A stretch of 64,000 bases of DNA from a virus. The translations under genes were made by a program, and so were the position numbers. Below the pieces are notes generated by a model. It saw nothing but the letters and a program-made list of their open reading frames with translations. It did not search any database and was not told where the DNA came from. The stretch is from positions 1-64,000 of IMG/VR virus record IMGVR_UViG_3300034283_001919; one strand, given 5' to 3'. Of this stretch, positions 1 to 9,535 are shown piece after piece (position 1 is the first letter of the stretch; each line of letters begins with the position of its first letter).

Positions 1-2
1 AT

Positions 3-1334
3 CACTGTATACATGTTGCCGCTGGAATTGCAAACTTGGATACTATTGAAACATCTGGTGCTAACGTTGCAGTTATAGGAGTCGATGGTGGTACTTGTAA
101 CCTGTTTCACTCTATAATTACAAGCGGTGGTGCTTATGCAGTAGATGTTTATGCTGGAGGAGTATTAACTACAGCAAATTGTCAAATAATAACAACAGCA
201 GCAAACTCGTCAGGTATAAAACTTGATGCAGCTACTGCTTACGCTGTTTTAGGAAATACGTTCTTTAGTGTGCCAGTTAGTGCAACTACGGGTAGAGCAA
301 TTTATGGAGTTGCCGGTACAGCTCTCTATTATTCAAACCTTACATTTTTGCCGGGATCAAACCTTCAAATTGATTCCGCAATTACAAAAACACAAATAGA
401 TGATTTTGGTGGACCAAAATCTGCGTACACATCTGCTATCACCTATACTGATACTGCAGTAAATCTTAAAGCCAACAGTGCAACGCCGACTTTTACTGGC
501 ATGGTTACCGCACCATATTTAACAGTTAATGGAATAGAAATACAAACTTCTGGAGCATCTGATACTGAAGTATTAAAATACAATGCCTCGCTAAATAAAT
601 ATATGCCAGGAGTAGCTTCTACGGTAGCTAATTTAGATGATTTAATAGACGTAAATGCACCATCGCCTAGTTCTGACCAAGTTTTAGCTTGGGATAACGC
701 AACTAGTAAATGGGTCAATAAAGCATTTACCGCTACAATATCTACTTTAGATGGTGTTGGTGACGTTCAGATAGTAAGCCCTGCTGTAAGTGATGTTTTA
801 TCTTGGGACGGAACAAAATGGATAAATGCTTATTTATCAATGGATGGAACTACACATAGTGAAGACGTTGGTGATGGCACAAGCAAAACAATTACAGTTA
901 ACCATAATTTAGCTACTCGAGATCTAGTAGTTCTTACTAAAGATAATTTTGCACCTTATTCTTCTTTTATTACGGCATGGGACGCAGTAACAACTGATTC
1001 TGTAGTTTTATATTTTGATTCACCACCCGCATTAAATGCTGTAAGAGTAAATGTCTACAGTACAATAAGTGGACAAGCTGTAGGCCCCGCTGGCCCTGCA
1101 GGTCCAACTGGCCCTACTGGAGCTGCTTCTAGTGTACCTGGCCCGACTGGTCCTACGGGCCCAGCTGGACCAACAGGTCCTACAGGAGCACCTGGCTCTA
1201 ATGGTGATGCGGGTGCTACTGGACCAACAGGCCCTACTGGTCCTACTGGTCCTGCAGGATTTTCTGCTATAACAGTATCTTCAGCGACTCCATCAGGAGG
1301 CACTGACGGAGATTTCTGGGTCGTGTATTCCTAA
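3..1334 (+). CDS. Tail-fibre-like protein with collagen-like Gly-Pro-Thr repeats (5' partial)
   Basis: The reading frame is open to the left edge, so the N terminus lies outside the window; the first in-frame start-like codon is a TTG at 36, which I do not believe. The visible part is low-complexity and rich in Thr, Ala, Ser and Val, as in phage fibre shafts. Residues encoded by about 1081-1260 form collagen-like G-P-T/A triplets, common in phage tail fibres. The last 25 residues after the repeat form a short cap. The stop overlaps the next ATG (TAATG), so the two fibre genes are translationally coupled. Role inferred: a distal fibre or host-binding appendage. Confidence 0.75.
   Translation, partial: HCIHVAAGIANLDTIETSGANVAVIGVDGGTCNLFHSIITSGGAYAVDVYAGGVLTTANCQIITTAANSSGIKLDAATAYAVLGNTFFSVPVSATTGRAIYGVAGTALYYSNLTFLPGSNLQIDSAITKTQIDDFGGPKSAYTSAITYTDTAVNLKANSATPTFTGMVTAPYLTVNGIEIQTSGASDTEVLKYNASLNKYMPGVASTVANLDDLIDVNAPSPSSDQVLAWDNATSKWVNKAFTATISTLDGVGDVQIVSPAVSDVLSWDGTKWINAYLSMDGTTHSEDVGDGTSKTITVNHNLATRDLVVLTKDNFAPYSSFITAWDAVTTDSVVLYFDSPPALNAVRVNVYSTISGQAVGPAGPAGPTGPTGAASSVPGPTGPTGPAGPTGPTGAPGSNGDAGATGPTGPTGPTGPAGFSAITVSSATPSGGTDGDFWVVYS
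1081..1260 (+). repeat. Collagen-like GPT/GPA triplet repeat tract
   Basis: About 18 Gly-X-Y triplets (mostly GPT, GPA) with one interruption of small residues. Nucleotide variants of ggtcctactggt and ggcccagctgga recur. Such tracts form trimeric helices in phage fibres and vary in length between relatives. Confidence 0.85.
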
Positions 1335-3718
1335 TGAGTCTCAAGGTTAGGTCAGCTGGAATATGGCGTGACTCTATTCCATATGTTAAAGCAGCTGGTA
1401 CATGGAAGATTGCTGACTATGTTTGGAATAAGCAGTCGGGTCAATGGTATACATCTTTCATTAAGGGTGGTTTAATCGACAAGTCATGGGACTCACTTGA
1501 TCAGACCGGACAGTTCGGAACAGCAGCTAGTAGTTTTATCTACTCATTAGCTATCCAATCTGACGGTAAAATTTTACTAGGTGGAAGTTTCATCACTTGG
1601 AATGGTACAAGCGCAGGTCGTATCGTACGCCTGAACTCCAATGGAACTTTAGACACAACTTTTACGACAAATACTGGGACAGGAGCTAATGATTATGTTA
1701 ACTCAATAGCTATCCAGTCTGACGGTAAAATTTTAGTAGTTGGAGGTTTTACCTCTTGGAATGGTACGACCGTAGGGCGTATCCTTCGCTTAAATTCCGA
1801 CGGAACTTTAGACACAGCTTTTACCACAAATAATGGGGCAGGAGCTGCTTTTGCCCTCAACTCAATAGCTATCCAGTCTGACGGAAAAATTTTAGTGGGT
1901 GGAGATTATGATTTCTGGAATAATACGGGAGTAGGTTATATCGTACGCTTAAATTCCGACGGAACTAGAGACACCACTTTTACCACGAATAACGGAACAG
2001 GAGCTAATAGTCGTGTCTACTCAATAGCTGTTCAATCAGATGGTAAAATTTTAGTAGGTGGTCAATACACCACCTGGAATGGTACGACCGTAGGGCGTAT
2101 TGTCCGTCTAGATTCCACTGGAACTAGAGACACCACCTTTACTACGAATAACGGAACAGGGACTAATAGTACTATCTACTCATTTGCTATCCAATCTGAC
2201 GGAAAGATTTTAGTAGGTGGAAATTTTACATCCTGGAATGGTACGACCGTAGGGCGTATTGTCCGTCTAGATTCCGACGGAACTAGAGACGCCACTTTTA
2301 CCACGAATAACGGAACAGGAGCTAACAATTATATCTACTCAATAGCTATCCAGTCTGATGGAAAGATTTTGGTAGGTGGAGGTTTTACCTCTTGGAATGG
2401 TACGACCGTAGGGCGTATTGTCCGTCTAGATTCCACTGGAACTAGAGACACAGCTTTTAGCACGAATAACGGAACAGGAGCTAATAGTAACTATGTTGAC
2501 CCAATAGCTATCCAGTCTGATGGTAAAATTTTACTTGGTGGAGCTTTTTCCACCTGGAATGGTACAGGAGTAGGTTATATCGTACGCTTAAATTCCGATG
2601 GAACAAATGAAACACTATCCACTTTTGCTAACGCTGGTATTATCCCAGTAGTCGTCCAATCTGATGGAAAGATTTTAGTAGGTGGAAATTTTACCACCTG
2701 GAATGGTACAACAGTAGGTTATATCGTACGCTTAAATTCCGACGGAACTAGAGACACCACTTTTACCACGAATAACGGAACAGGGGCCAACGCTGCCATT
2801 GTCTCAATAGCTATCCAATCAGATGGTAAGATTTTAGTAGGTGGAAATTTCCAAACCTGGAATGGTACGAACGTATATACTATAGTTAGGCTGAACTCCG
2901 ATGGAACAAGGGACACGACTTTTACTACGAACACAGGAACAGCAGCCAGTGGCAGTGCAATTGGCTCAATAGCTATTCAGTCTGACGGAAAGATTTTGGT
3001 AGGTGGAGGTTTTACCTCTTGGAATGGTACGACTGTAGGCTATATCGTAAGGTTAAACTCAGATGGAACTTTAGACACAACTTTTACTACGAACACAGGA
3101 ACAGGGGCTAATAATAGCCTTAACTCAATAGTTGTTCAATCTGATGGTAAGATTTTGGTAGGTGGTCAACACACTGCTTGGAATGGTACAACCGTAGGTC
3201 GCATAGTTAGGCTGAACTCCGATGGAACAAGGGACACGACTTTTACTACGAACAATGGGACAGGGGCCAACAGTACTATTATTCCAATAGCTGTTCAGTC
3301 CGACGGTAAGATCATACTAGGTGGATTTAGTTTTAGCTCTTGGAATAGTACAGCTGTAGGTTCTATCGTTCGCTTAAACTCAGACGGAACTAGAGATACA
3401 GCTTTTACGACCAATACTGGGACAGGAGCCAATAGTACCATTAACGGAATAGCTATTCAGTCTGACGGTAAAATTTTACTTGGCGGATCTTTTACTACCT
3501 GGAATAGCACAACCGTAAACCGTATCGCAAGATTGAACTCCGATGGAACTTTAGACACAGCCTTCACTTCCAATACCGGGATAGCGCTCAATGGTAGTGT
3601 TAGCAGAATAGCTGTTCAATCCGATGGAAAAATTTTACTTGGTGGATTTTTCACTACGTTTAAAACAACTACTCAATTTAGAAGATATTTTGTTCGCATA
3701 GGAGGAGAGATAGCATGA
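1334..3718 (+). CDS. Delta-60 repeat (beta-propeller-like) tail protein
   Basis: 794 aa. An N-terminal region of about 65 residues is followed by 14 tandem units of about 50 residues, each with the core IQSDGKILVGG, then WNGTT, then IVRLNSDGT and DTTFTTNNGTG. This is the delta-60 repeat pattern, which folds into propeller blades. The DNA repeats are about 150 nt and nearly identical in places, which suggests recent expansion or gene conversion. The ATG overlaps the stop of the upstream fibre gene by one base and the TGA overlaps the next ATG. Likely a host-recognition or surface-binding adhesin on the virion. Confidence 0.75.
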   Translation: MSLKVRSAGIWRDSIPYVKAAGTWKIADYVWNKQSGQWYTSFIKGGLIDKSWDSLDQTGQFGTAASSFIYSLAIQSDGKILLGGSFITWNGTSAGRIVRLNSNGTLDTTFTTNTGTGANDYVNSIAIQSDGKILVVGGFTSWNGTTVGRILRLNSDGTLDTAFTTNNGAGAAFALNSIAIQSDGKILVGGDYDFWNNTGVGYIVRLNSDGTRDTTFTTNNGTGANSRVYSIAVQSDGKILVGGQYTTWNGTTVGRIVRLDSTGTRDTTFTTNNGTGTNSTIYSFAIQSDGKILVGGNFTSWNGTTVGRIVRLDSDGTRDATFTTNNGTGANNYIYSIAIQSDGKILVGGGFTSWNGTTVGRIVRLDSTGTRDTAFSTNNGTGANSNYVDPIAIQSDGKILLGGAFSTWNGTGVGYIVRLNSDGTNETLSTFANAGIIPVVVQSDGKILVGGNFTTWNGTTVGYIVRLNSDGTRDTTFTTNNGTGANAAIVSIAIQSDGKILVGGNFQTWNGTNVYTIVRLNSDGTRDTTFTTNTGTAASGSAIGSIAIQSDGKILVGGGFTSWNGTTVGYIVRLNSDGTLDTTFTTNTGTGANNSLNSIVVQSDGKILVGGQHTAWNGTTVGRIVRLNSDGTRDTTFTTNNGTGANSTIIPIAVQSDGKIILGGFSFSSWNSTAVGSIVRLNSDGTRDTAFTTNTGTGANSTINGIAIQSDGKILLGGSFTTWNSTTVNRIARLNSDGTLDTAFTSNTGIALNGSVSRIAVQSDGKILLGGFFTTFKTTTQFRRYFVRIGGEIA
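1530..3660 (+). repeat. 14 tandem ~150-bp repeats encoding delta-60 units
   Basis: Tandem in-frame repeats. The block around cagtctgacggtaaaatttt recurs roughly every 150 bp. Sequence identity between neighbouring units is high enough that copy number could be collapsed or expanded during assembly. Confidence 0.85.
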
Positions 3719-3891
3719 CATACGAATATCAGCCAATAACAAAAGAACAGTTTATAGAACAGAATCCATTTGGAACTATTTCTAAACAAAACCCAGACGG
3801 CTCAACAACTCTTTTAACTCAAGAAGAATACGATGATTGGGTTGAGTTCTCTAGGGGAATCTGGGATGACGCAACACCTATAGTAGAATAA
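3715..3891 (+). CDS. Small hypothetical protein after the tail gene
   Basis: 58 aa, starting MTYEYQPITK and ending in an acidic tail. The ATG overlaps the stop of the delta-60 gene (ATGA) and has GGAGGAG just upstream, so it is translationally coupled. Acidic, with Trp, Tyr and Glu. Its position directly after fibre genes suggests a fibre chaperone or accessory, but no family is recognised. Confidence 0.65.
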   Translation: MTYEYQPITKEQFIEQNPFGTISKQNPDGSTTLLTQEEYDDWVEFSRGIWDDATPIVE

Positions 3892-3895
3892 TATA

Positions 3896-4498
3896 CTATT
3901 TAAATTTAGGTCCCTCAACCCAAATTACAATAGACTTTCTAACTCCAGATAGAACTGGCTTTACTCCATGAAGCATGAATGATGGGAAAAAGATCATTTG
4001 TCCTTTAGACATCTTTAAGTTTGTTTCTTTTGCGCTTTGATGAATAAAGAAGTCACCACCAGTAAATTCTTTATCTGGTTCGCTTAAGAGTATTGTTACT
4101 GATAATTTTCTAGTGTCAAGCATATAGGTTGGTTTGGCCGAACCCATAATTAAATCTAAATGAGCATCATACTTTCCATTTTCAGAACCATCATACTCGG
4201 CATACTGAAAAAAGGAATAGCCATATAGATCAAAGCCATAAAAACGATCATTAACATTAACGATTGCTTCATTGATCTTTCTTATAAACCAAGAATTGTC
4301 AGCATCTACGTCATTAAAAGAGTTAGATGATATTCTCACTTTATCGTCGTTATTTACAGTGTTTGATTTACTTAATTCCTTAGAGGAACAATACTCTATA
4401 ATCGCAGATATTTCATCTTCGGTAAAAAGGTTTTCTACATAAGCCCAAGGCTCTGTGATCTTGTTTACAGCGTATGGGTTATTAGATATAAGCGTCAT
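3896..4498 (-). CDS. 2-oxoglutarate/Fe(II)-dependent oxygenase (prolyl-4-hydroxylase-like)
   Basis: 200 aa. The double-stranded beta-helix metal motif is visible: H-x-D in YDAHLDL (about residue 113) and the distal His in MLHGVKP (about 176), followed by the 2OG-binding Arg in GVRKSIV about 10 residues later. This matches PKHD-type hydroxylases common in aquatic phages. It lies antisense between rightward fibre genes, so it may hydroxylate virion proteins; the Pro-rich collagen repeats at 1.1-1.3 kb are an obvious candidate substrate, which is inference. Length is typical for the family. Confidence 0.8.
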   Translation of the reverse strand: MTLISNNPYAVNKITEPWAYVENLFTEDEISAIIEYCSSKELSKSNTVNNDDKVRISSNSFNDVDADNSWFIRKINEAIVNVNDRFYGFDLYGYSFFQYAEYDGSENGKYDAHLDLIMGSAKPTYMLDTRKLSVTILLSEPDKEFTGGDFFIHQSAKETNLKMSKGQMIFFPSFMLHGVKPVLSGVRKSIVIWVEGPKFK

Positions 4499-4615
4499 TC
4501 ACATACTATATCACATATTAGATTTATTTAACAAGTCAATAATTTGATTACTATATTGTATATCTGGTTAATCTCGAGGGGTTAATTTTAATTTAGAAAG
4601 GTTTGGTCGAGGCCA
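4499..4615. promoter_or_regulatory. Divergent intergenic region between 2OG oxygenase and fibre genes
   Basis: 117 bp with A+T-rich segments (tatatcacatatta, tactatattgtatat) suited to promoters in both directions. A weak RBS (gaaagg) precedes the ATG at 4616. No exact -35/-10 pair is claimed. Confidence 0.4.
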
Positions 4616-5743
4616 ATGCCCAATTTTTATAATAGAATTAAAGCATTAAAATTTAGTACATCTGCTGATACAGCAGTTGAGATAGGCCCCTCCAGCAGTG
4701 CTACACCTAACTTTAGTATTGATGCTGGTGGTAAGCTAAACTGGTCATCTGGCTCTGCAACAGCCGACACAAACCTTTACAGATCTTCAGCTAATGTTCT
4801 AAAAACAGATGATAGCTTTGACGTTGCTTCTGGGAAAACTTATAAGATAGATGGAACAGATGTTCTAAGTTCTACTTCCTTGGGTTCTTCTGTAGTAGGT
4901 TCTTCTTTAACTTCAGTTGGAAGCTTAACTGGATTAACTGCCGCAACACCAAACTTTACAGGACCTTTAACTTCTTCAGGTGCTGCAACTTTTTCTTCTA
5001 GCGTAACCGTAGCAGGAAACTTAACAGTAAACGGAACTACCACAACAATTAACGCAACAACAATATCTGTTGATGACAAAAACATTGAACTTGGATCAGT
5101 TGATACGCCCACTAATACCACTGCTGATGGCGGAGGGATAACACTTAAGGGCGATACCGATAAAACTATTATCTGGAACGATGCAGCTACTCCTTCTTGG
5201 AACTTAAGTGAAAACTTAAATTTAGCTTCTGGTAAAACTTTTAAAATAAATGATACAGATGTGTTGACGCCTTCCGCCATTCTAGGTTCAGCGACTGCTG
5301 CTAGTATTGGAGCATCAACGGGAACTACAACGGTAAATAATGGATTAGTAATTAAACAGGTTATAGAAACTACTACAATAGATACCACTACTAACTTAAG
5401 TGCATCTGCGACTAATGTTGACGTATTAAGTAGTTCTATTTATTATTTTAGTGGCACACCCTCTGCTAACTTTGCTATAAACATAAGAGGAAACTCTAGT
5501 GTTACTAACCTAAATGACATATTGTCAACTGGACAGACTATTACCATTAGCATTATCATAGATAGGGCTGCAAATACATATAAATTAAGCACCGTAAATA
5601 TTAATGGTTCTTCTCAAACAATAAATTGGTTTGGTGGGACAGCTCCATCTGCCGGGAATGCTTTAGACATTTATTCTATAACTGTACTTAAAACTGCAGC
5701 ATCAACATACAAAGTATTTGCTAGTCAAGCCAAGTTTGCATAG
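4616..5743 (+). CDS. Structural or tail-fibre protein, beta-repeat-rich
   Basis: 375 aa, rich in Thr, Ser, Ala and Asn. Two homologous segments can be seen: SGKTYKIDGTDVL (about residue 75) and SGKTFKINDTDVL (about 208). The section TTTINATTISVDDKNIELG resembles shaft regions found in many aquatic-phage structural proteins. It contains no enzyme motif. It precedes an FN3 protein by 12 bp, probably in one operon. Assigned to the fibre or baseplate periphery by composition and position. Confidence 0.65.
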   Translation: MPNFYNRIKALKFSTSADTAVEIGPSSSATPNFSIDAGGKLNWSSGSATADTNLYRSSANVLKTDDSFDVASGKTYKIDGTDVLSSTSLGSSVVGSSLTSVGSLTGLTAATPNFTGPLTSSGAATFSSSVTVAGNLTVNGTTTTINATTISVDDKNIELGSVDTPTNTTADGGGITLKGDTDKTIIWNDAATPSWNLSENLNLASGKTFKINDTDVLTPSAILGSATAASIGASTGTTTVNNGLVIKQVIETTTIDTTTNLSASATNVDVLSSSIYYFSGTPSANFAINIRGNSSVTNLNDILSTGQTITISIIIDRAANTYKLSTVNINGSSQTINWFGGTAPSAGNALDIYSITVLKTAASTYKVFASQAKFA

Positions 5744-5755
5744 TAGGTAATCAAC

Positions 5756-7208
5756 ATGCCATTTTTAACCTCACAAGGAAGTTTTAAACCAGGAAGAGGA
5801 TTTTCAGCTGCGGGAAGAATTCCTAATGCTCCTACGTTTCCAAACGGTATAAGTTCAGGAACAGTAAATGATAAAGCAGTTGGCGTAGTCTTAACTACTC
5901 CCAATTGGAATGGCCGGACTGCCAATAACAACATATAAGTATGCTATTTCTTATTCTGATGATAATATTACATATGGCGCATTTTCAGCTTATACAAGCT
6001 TATCTTCTATCGCTACTTCATTTTCAATTGGTAGTTTAAATAACGGACGTTATTATAAGATTAAGGCTAGAGCAGTTAATGCCCTTGGAGATGGGGAAGA
6101 ATCTGAGGTAATAGGTCCTTTTAGACCAGCATATGCAGCTGGCGCAACAGTAGCATCAGCCACTTCTACTCCAAACCCTGTTGCTCCAAATCGTGGCGTT
6201 AGAACATTTACTGTTACCGTAACTCCACCAAGTATAGTCAACTTTAGCTATGCTGTTCTACAAACCCAACTATCAGGTGGGGCTTGGACTACAAGAGAAG
6301 CTAACATAACCAATACTGGGACTACTTCTTATACATATTCTGCTACAGCATCACAAACATACAGCGCAAGATTAATAACCTATAATACTGACGGATATTC
6401 CGAGACTACTGTAATAGCTTCTAATATTAACATTCCTGCATTGATAGATGACTCTTATGTAGTTCCAGCATTTGCGGGATCTGGGTATCATCCAGCGGTT
6501 GCAGCTGTAGCTTACGTTGCACCTGTTGCAGCAGTGGCAGCTTACTGGGATGACCCACCACGAGATGGTTATTATGCAGATAACTATTATTACGATTACT
6601 ATACTTGGGGTTATGACTCAGACGGTGCTCAAGTGGGCTCGCCGGGAGAAACAGGAACATTTACAGTAACAGGGAATGCGTTTAGCCAAACATCGACCTA
6701 TTCAATTCCAAGCAATAACGTTTCTGTTACAAACCTTGTTGTAGAAGCTTACGTTGTTGTTAACTCAGTCACTATCGTGACTACAGGTAGAAGATTCTAC
6801 GTTGACTACAGTGGAGTTTATACAGACGGTAGAAACTCCGGACAGACGGCATTTGATGCTCTTGCGGCTCCACATAGCACTACCTCAGGAGCTAACGTAG
6901 TTGTCAGAAGAAGTTTTAACGTTGCAAATATAGGTTACGGAAATGCTGGTGCCGGTAGAGTTACCGTAAGAGGCGCAGGAACTATTGGGACATGGTCCAC
7001 TTCACCAGACCAAAGAATAAGAGTTAAAGTTAAGTATGGTGGACAAGAAAGATCCTACAATAACCACCCTTATTGGGTTGCAGCTTTTGCGGGATCGGGT
7101 TACCATCCAGCAGTAGCAGCTGTAGCTGAAGTCCAGGCCGTTGCTGCTGTAGCAGCGTATTGGGATAACCCTCCATATGCTCAGTACACTGTTACCCAAA
7201 GCTATTAA
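5756..7208 (+). CDS. FN3-domain tail protein interrupted by a +1 frame change
   Basis: The first frame (5756-5938) gives MPFLTSQGSF and ends at TAA 5936-5938. The second frame runs to 7208. Together they make one fibronectin type III domain: APTFPNG and VGVVLTTPNWNG come from frame 1, GLPITTYKYAISY from frame 2. FN3 domains conserve N-G-G-x-P-I just there, so the break falls inside a conserved loop. The minimal repair skips C5915 of GGC-CGG-ACT, giving GGC-(C)GGA-CTG and restoring the two glycines. The C-terminal half carries two copies of an AFAGSGYHPAVAAVA unit. The ORF-2 ATG at 5910 has no RBS, so independent start is unlikely. Either a recoding site or an indel. Confidence 0.7.
5915..5918 (+). 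other. Proposed +1 frameshift site CGGA (FN3 gene)
   Basis: Zero frame reads GGC CGG ACT; the protein homology requires GGC then GGA CTG, one base skipped. The +1 frame carries a TAA upstream (5890-5892), limiting where the shift can occur. See the two similar sites at 9404 and 17389. Confidence 0.5.
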
Positions 7209-7241
7209 ATAATAATACAATAAATAAAAAGGAAATTATAA

Positions 7242-7508
7242 ATGACCACATCAGATGATAAAATAAAGTTTGTATACGTAGTTGATGGAAAAGCCGCATT
7301 AAACTATATGGTTCCCGATCCCTCTAAATTGCCAATACCGACCACTGATGAAGAGCAGCTTGTTAGCGATTCTCATTCAAACATGCTTAACGTTCTTAGA
7401 TCTAATCCAATAATAATAGAGTGGGTAGAAACAGTCCCCATTGATACAGTTTGGAACGGTAGCTACTTTGAAGTACCACAAGTAGAACCAGAACCTGAAA
7501 TCGAATAG
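7242..7508 (+). CDS. Small acidic hypothetical protein downstream of fibre genes
   Basis: 88 aa with a strong RBS (aaaggaaat) upstream of the ATG. The N-terminal half has beta-rich segments (KFVYVVDGKAAL), and the acidic C terminus is rich in E, P and V. No family recognised; like the 3715-3891 gene it ends a fibre operon and could be an assembly accessory. Confidence 0.6.
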   Translation: MTTSDDKIKFVYVVDGKAALNYMVPDPSKLPIPTTDEEQLVSDSHSNMLNVLRSNPIIIEWVETVPIDTVWNGSYFEVPQVEPEPEIE

Positions 7509-7521
7509 ACAGAAGAATAGA

Positions 7522-7698
7522 TTAATTAGAAGTTTTATAAAATCCAGATCCATTAAATTGGATTACCGGCGCATCAAATACTCTTTTTAATTCAGAGCTA
7601 CACTCAGGGCATTTAGTATTCTTTTGATCTTCTGCAATAGATCTAATCTCTGTATAAGAATGTAGATTATCTTTACATTTGTAATTATACGTTGGCAT
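7522..7698 (-). CDS. FmdB-type zinc-ribbon protein
   Basis: 58 aa, starting MPTYNYKCKD, with a second metal pair CPEC near residue 30. This matches the FmdB/CxxC_CXXC_SSSS putative regulatory family, a single zinc ribbon in which the first pair here is reduced to one Cys (YKCKD). The ATG shares its last bases with the stop region of the upstream gene (7698-8051), showing translational coupling. Function of the family is unclear. Confidence 0.65.
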   Translation of the reverse strand: MPTYNYKCKDNLHSYTEIRSIAEDQKNTKCPECSSELKRVFDAPVIQFNGSGFYKTSN

Positions 7699-8051
7699 TA
7701 GTCTTCTTCGTCGTCACCTTGATCGTCGTCGTCGTCGTTATTATCTTTATTAACTACGCCATCTGGAATAGCAGCAAGTCTGCAATATCCGCCACCCTGT
7801 ACTTTTTGTTTAACAATTTTACAAACTCCAGAGCCCTCGTACTGAGCACAGTTGTTACACATGACGCCAATGCTTGCGTTGTCATTATCGGCTGCTTCAA
7901 CGTACCCAACCCAGATGCCATTGCCGTCACTGTTAGAAAGTTTCCCATATTTTTTAGCAATTGATCTCAAAGAATCAACAAACTCTTGCTCAGCTGGAGC
8001 CATCTTGTAGTTTGTATTTTTTACCATTTCACCAAGCCAATAATTTTTCAT
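7698..8051 (-). CDS. Cysteine-cluster protein with acidic tail
   Basis: 117 aa from the ATG at 8051, which has an ideal AAGGAAA RBS and avoids a 68-nt overlap with the upstream gene; a longer version from 8126 is less likely. The cysteines are spaced C-x2-C-x7-C-x11-C (MCNNC, GVC, GGGYC), a compact metal or Fe-S cluster arrangement. The C terminus is a run of Asp and Glu. Related proteins with this cluster occur near phage structural genes; role unknown. Confidence 0.55.
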   Translation of the reverse strand: MKNYWLGEMVKNTNYKMAPAEQEFVDSLRSIAKKYGKLSNSDGNGIWVGYVEAADNDNASIGVMCNNCAQYEGSGVCKIVKQKVQGGGYCRLAAIPDGVVNKDNNDDDDDQGDDEED

Positions 8052-8058
8052 ATTTTCC

Positions 8059-8277
8059 TTAAGATAAAGATTCTTCTTTTTTAGGAATACAAGTTCTGCA
8101 GCAATACTGAGAAGTTCCTTCTTCATATATTATACCCTTAATAAGGGTTCTGCTGCAAGAAGGACAAGTGAAACCTTTTCCAGGAACACCATAATACATT
8201 ATTGCTTTTCCTGGTAATTCCTTCTTCTTTTCTTGAGTATTTGCTACATTTTTCTTTGCTGGTTTTTTAGCTGCCAT
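8059..8277 (-). CDS. Small basic zinc-finger-like protein
   Basis: 72 aa. Lys/Ala-rich N terminus (MAAKKPAKKNV), then CPSC and CCRTC pairs about 20 residues apart. RBS gggagag precedes the ATG. A likely nucleic-acid-binding zinc ribbon of unknown role, first gene of a three-gene leftward operon ending at 7522. Confidence 0.6.
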   Translation of the reverse strand: MAAKKPAKKNVANTQEKKKELPGKAIMYYGVPGKGFTCPSCSRTLIKGIIYEEGTSQYCCRTCIPKKEESLS

Positions 8278-8434
8278 TTTTCTCTCCCTTTATCAATAAC
8301 TCAGTTACTATAACATTATGAGTTTTTTAAACATAATCCTTTATATAGTACATATGATTAAGACTTGGCGCACTTATTGGAGCTTGTTTACGAACCCTAA
8401 TTCTCTCATACCCAATATAGGCTAGGATTTTTAA
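8278..8434. promoter_or_regulatory. Divergent promoter region
   Basis: 157 bp between leftward and rightward operons, with A+T-rich stretches (tttatatagtacatatg, actataacattatg) suitable for -10 elements. No unique operator recognised. Confidence 0.4.
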
Positions 8435-9533
8435 ATGCCATACGTAGGAACTAGTAGATTTACGCAAGCCGATAATGGCTTATTCTTGCTTGGTAATACC
8501 GCTGCGCTAAATTATGGTGGAGAATCTCTTATAGATAGAGTCGCTGATCTGAATGAAAGTCTTTCTACTTCTACTGTTTGGTCTGGTCCTTTAGGATTTG
8601 GTGGAGAAACTACAACATCTAAAGATGTCTTTGATAGAACTTTGATGGGAGTATTTGACAGAGGGACACTTGAACGCCATGGCCTAGGGTTGGATCAATT
8701 ATCAGGTGGAAACATGTCTGGTAATTTAAGTAATTCACGTAGGTTAGCCTTAAGGGATTTGCTAAGAGGTGAAGGGGTAATGCCAGAAGGTGATAGGTTA
8801 TCTTCTATTAAAAACTTTATAGCTTTGCCAGCAGATCAAGTAGGTTCTAGAGGAGCCGGAAATCTTTTAGGAACTGCATTTCACGAAATAGGACATAGTG
8901 CTAGCTATACGATAGGGCACAACGCTGGGTTATCCCGTGAAATAGAAGCTTTTAGTAATATACAAAATCCCACTGCGATAGAACAAGTACAGCATTATCT
9001 TAGGCAAATGGCATACAGAGGAGCTGAAGAGGGTAGAGCTGAAGGTCTTGGAATTCTTGGATCTAGTGCAGGTGTAAAAGGCGATCAGTTTAGGGAAACA
9101 ATTACACGAGGGAAAAATATAGCCTATACTAACGCAACTTCTTTTAACTCGATGTATGGTGAAGAAATTCTGACTCAATTACCTGAAGCTCGAGGTGCAG
9201 GGCTTTTATTAACCGGAGAGCAAACCGCTAAACAAGCTTTTCATGAGAGTTTACTGCAGGGGCTTACCGCGGGAGGTGCTTCTGAGGAAACTGTAAAAGC
9301 TACTAAGTCTGGACTTTCCATATTAGGATCTGGTGAATGGGGAAAATCATTAGAGGCAATGGTAAAAAGCGCTTCTCAAGGAGGAGAAAAGTTAGGTCCA
9401 TTACGGTAAATGGGTAGCTAATGGCTTAGAGTCCTATGGCCAACAAGGGATGATGCAAGCTGGTGGAATGGGTTCGGGAACATTGAATAGACTAGTTCAA
9501 GATGCCCGAAATGCAGCGAGGATCATGAGGTAG
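8435..9533 (+). CDS. HEIGH-motif (metalloprotease-like) virion-associated protein with +1 frame change
   Basis: Frame 1 (8435-9409) gives 324 aa with a zincin-type HExxH motif in AFHEIGHSASY (about residue 150-160). After TAA 9407-9409 a +1 frame continues for 42 codons (GKWVANGLESYG...) to TAG 9531-9533, three bases before the next ATG. The tail frame has no good start with an RBS and composition like the main body, so the intact product is probably about 366 aa. The simplest repair skips C9404 of TTA-CGG-TAA. Operon with 9536 and 11155 genes. Proteolysis is inferred from the motif only; a third zinc ligand is not certain. Confidence 0.6.
9404..9407 (+). other. Proposed +1 frameshift site CGGT (HEIGH gene)
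   Basis: Zero frame TTA CGG TAA ends translation; skipping C gives TTA GGT AAA TGG and continues 42 codons. An upstream TAG in the +1 frame limits the shift window to about five codons ending here. The stop codon immediately after CGG could favour slippage. Confidence 0.5.
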
Positions 9534-9535
9534 TT

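Noticed and set aside
1055-1303. Leftward Pro/Val-rich ORF opposite the collagen repeats
   Set aside because: Shadow of the GPT repeats in the reverse frame; no RBS or conserved features.
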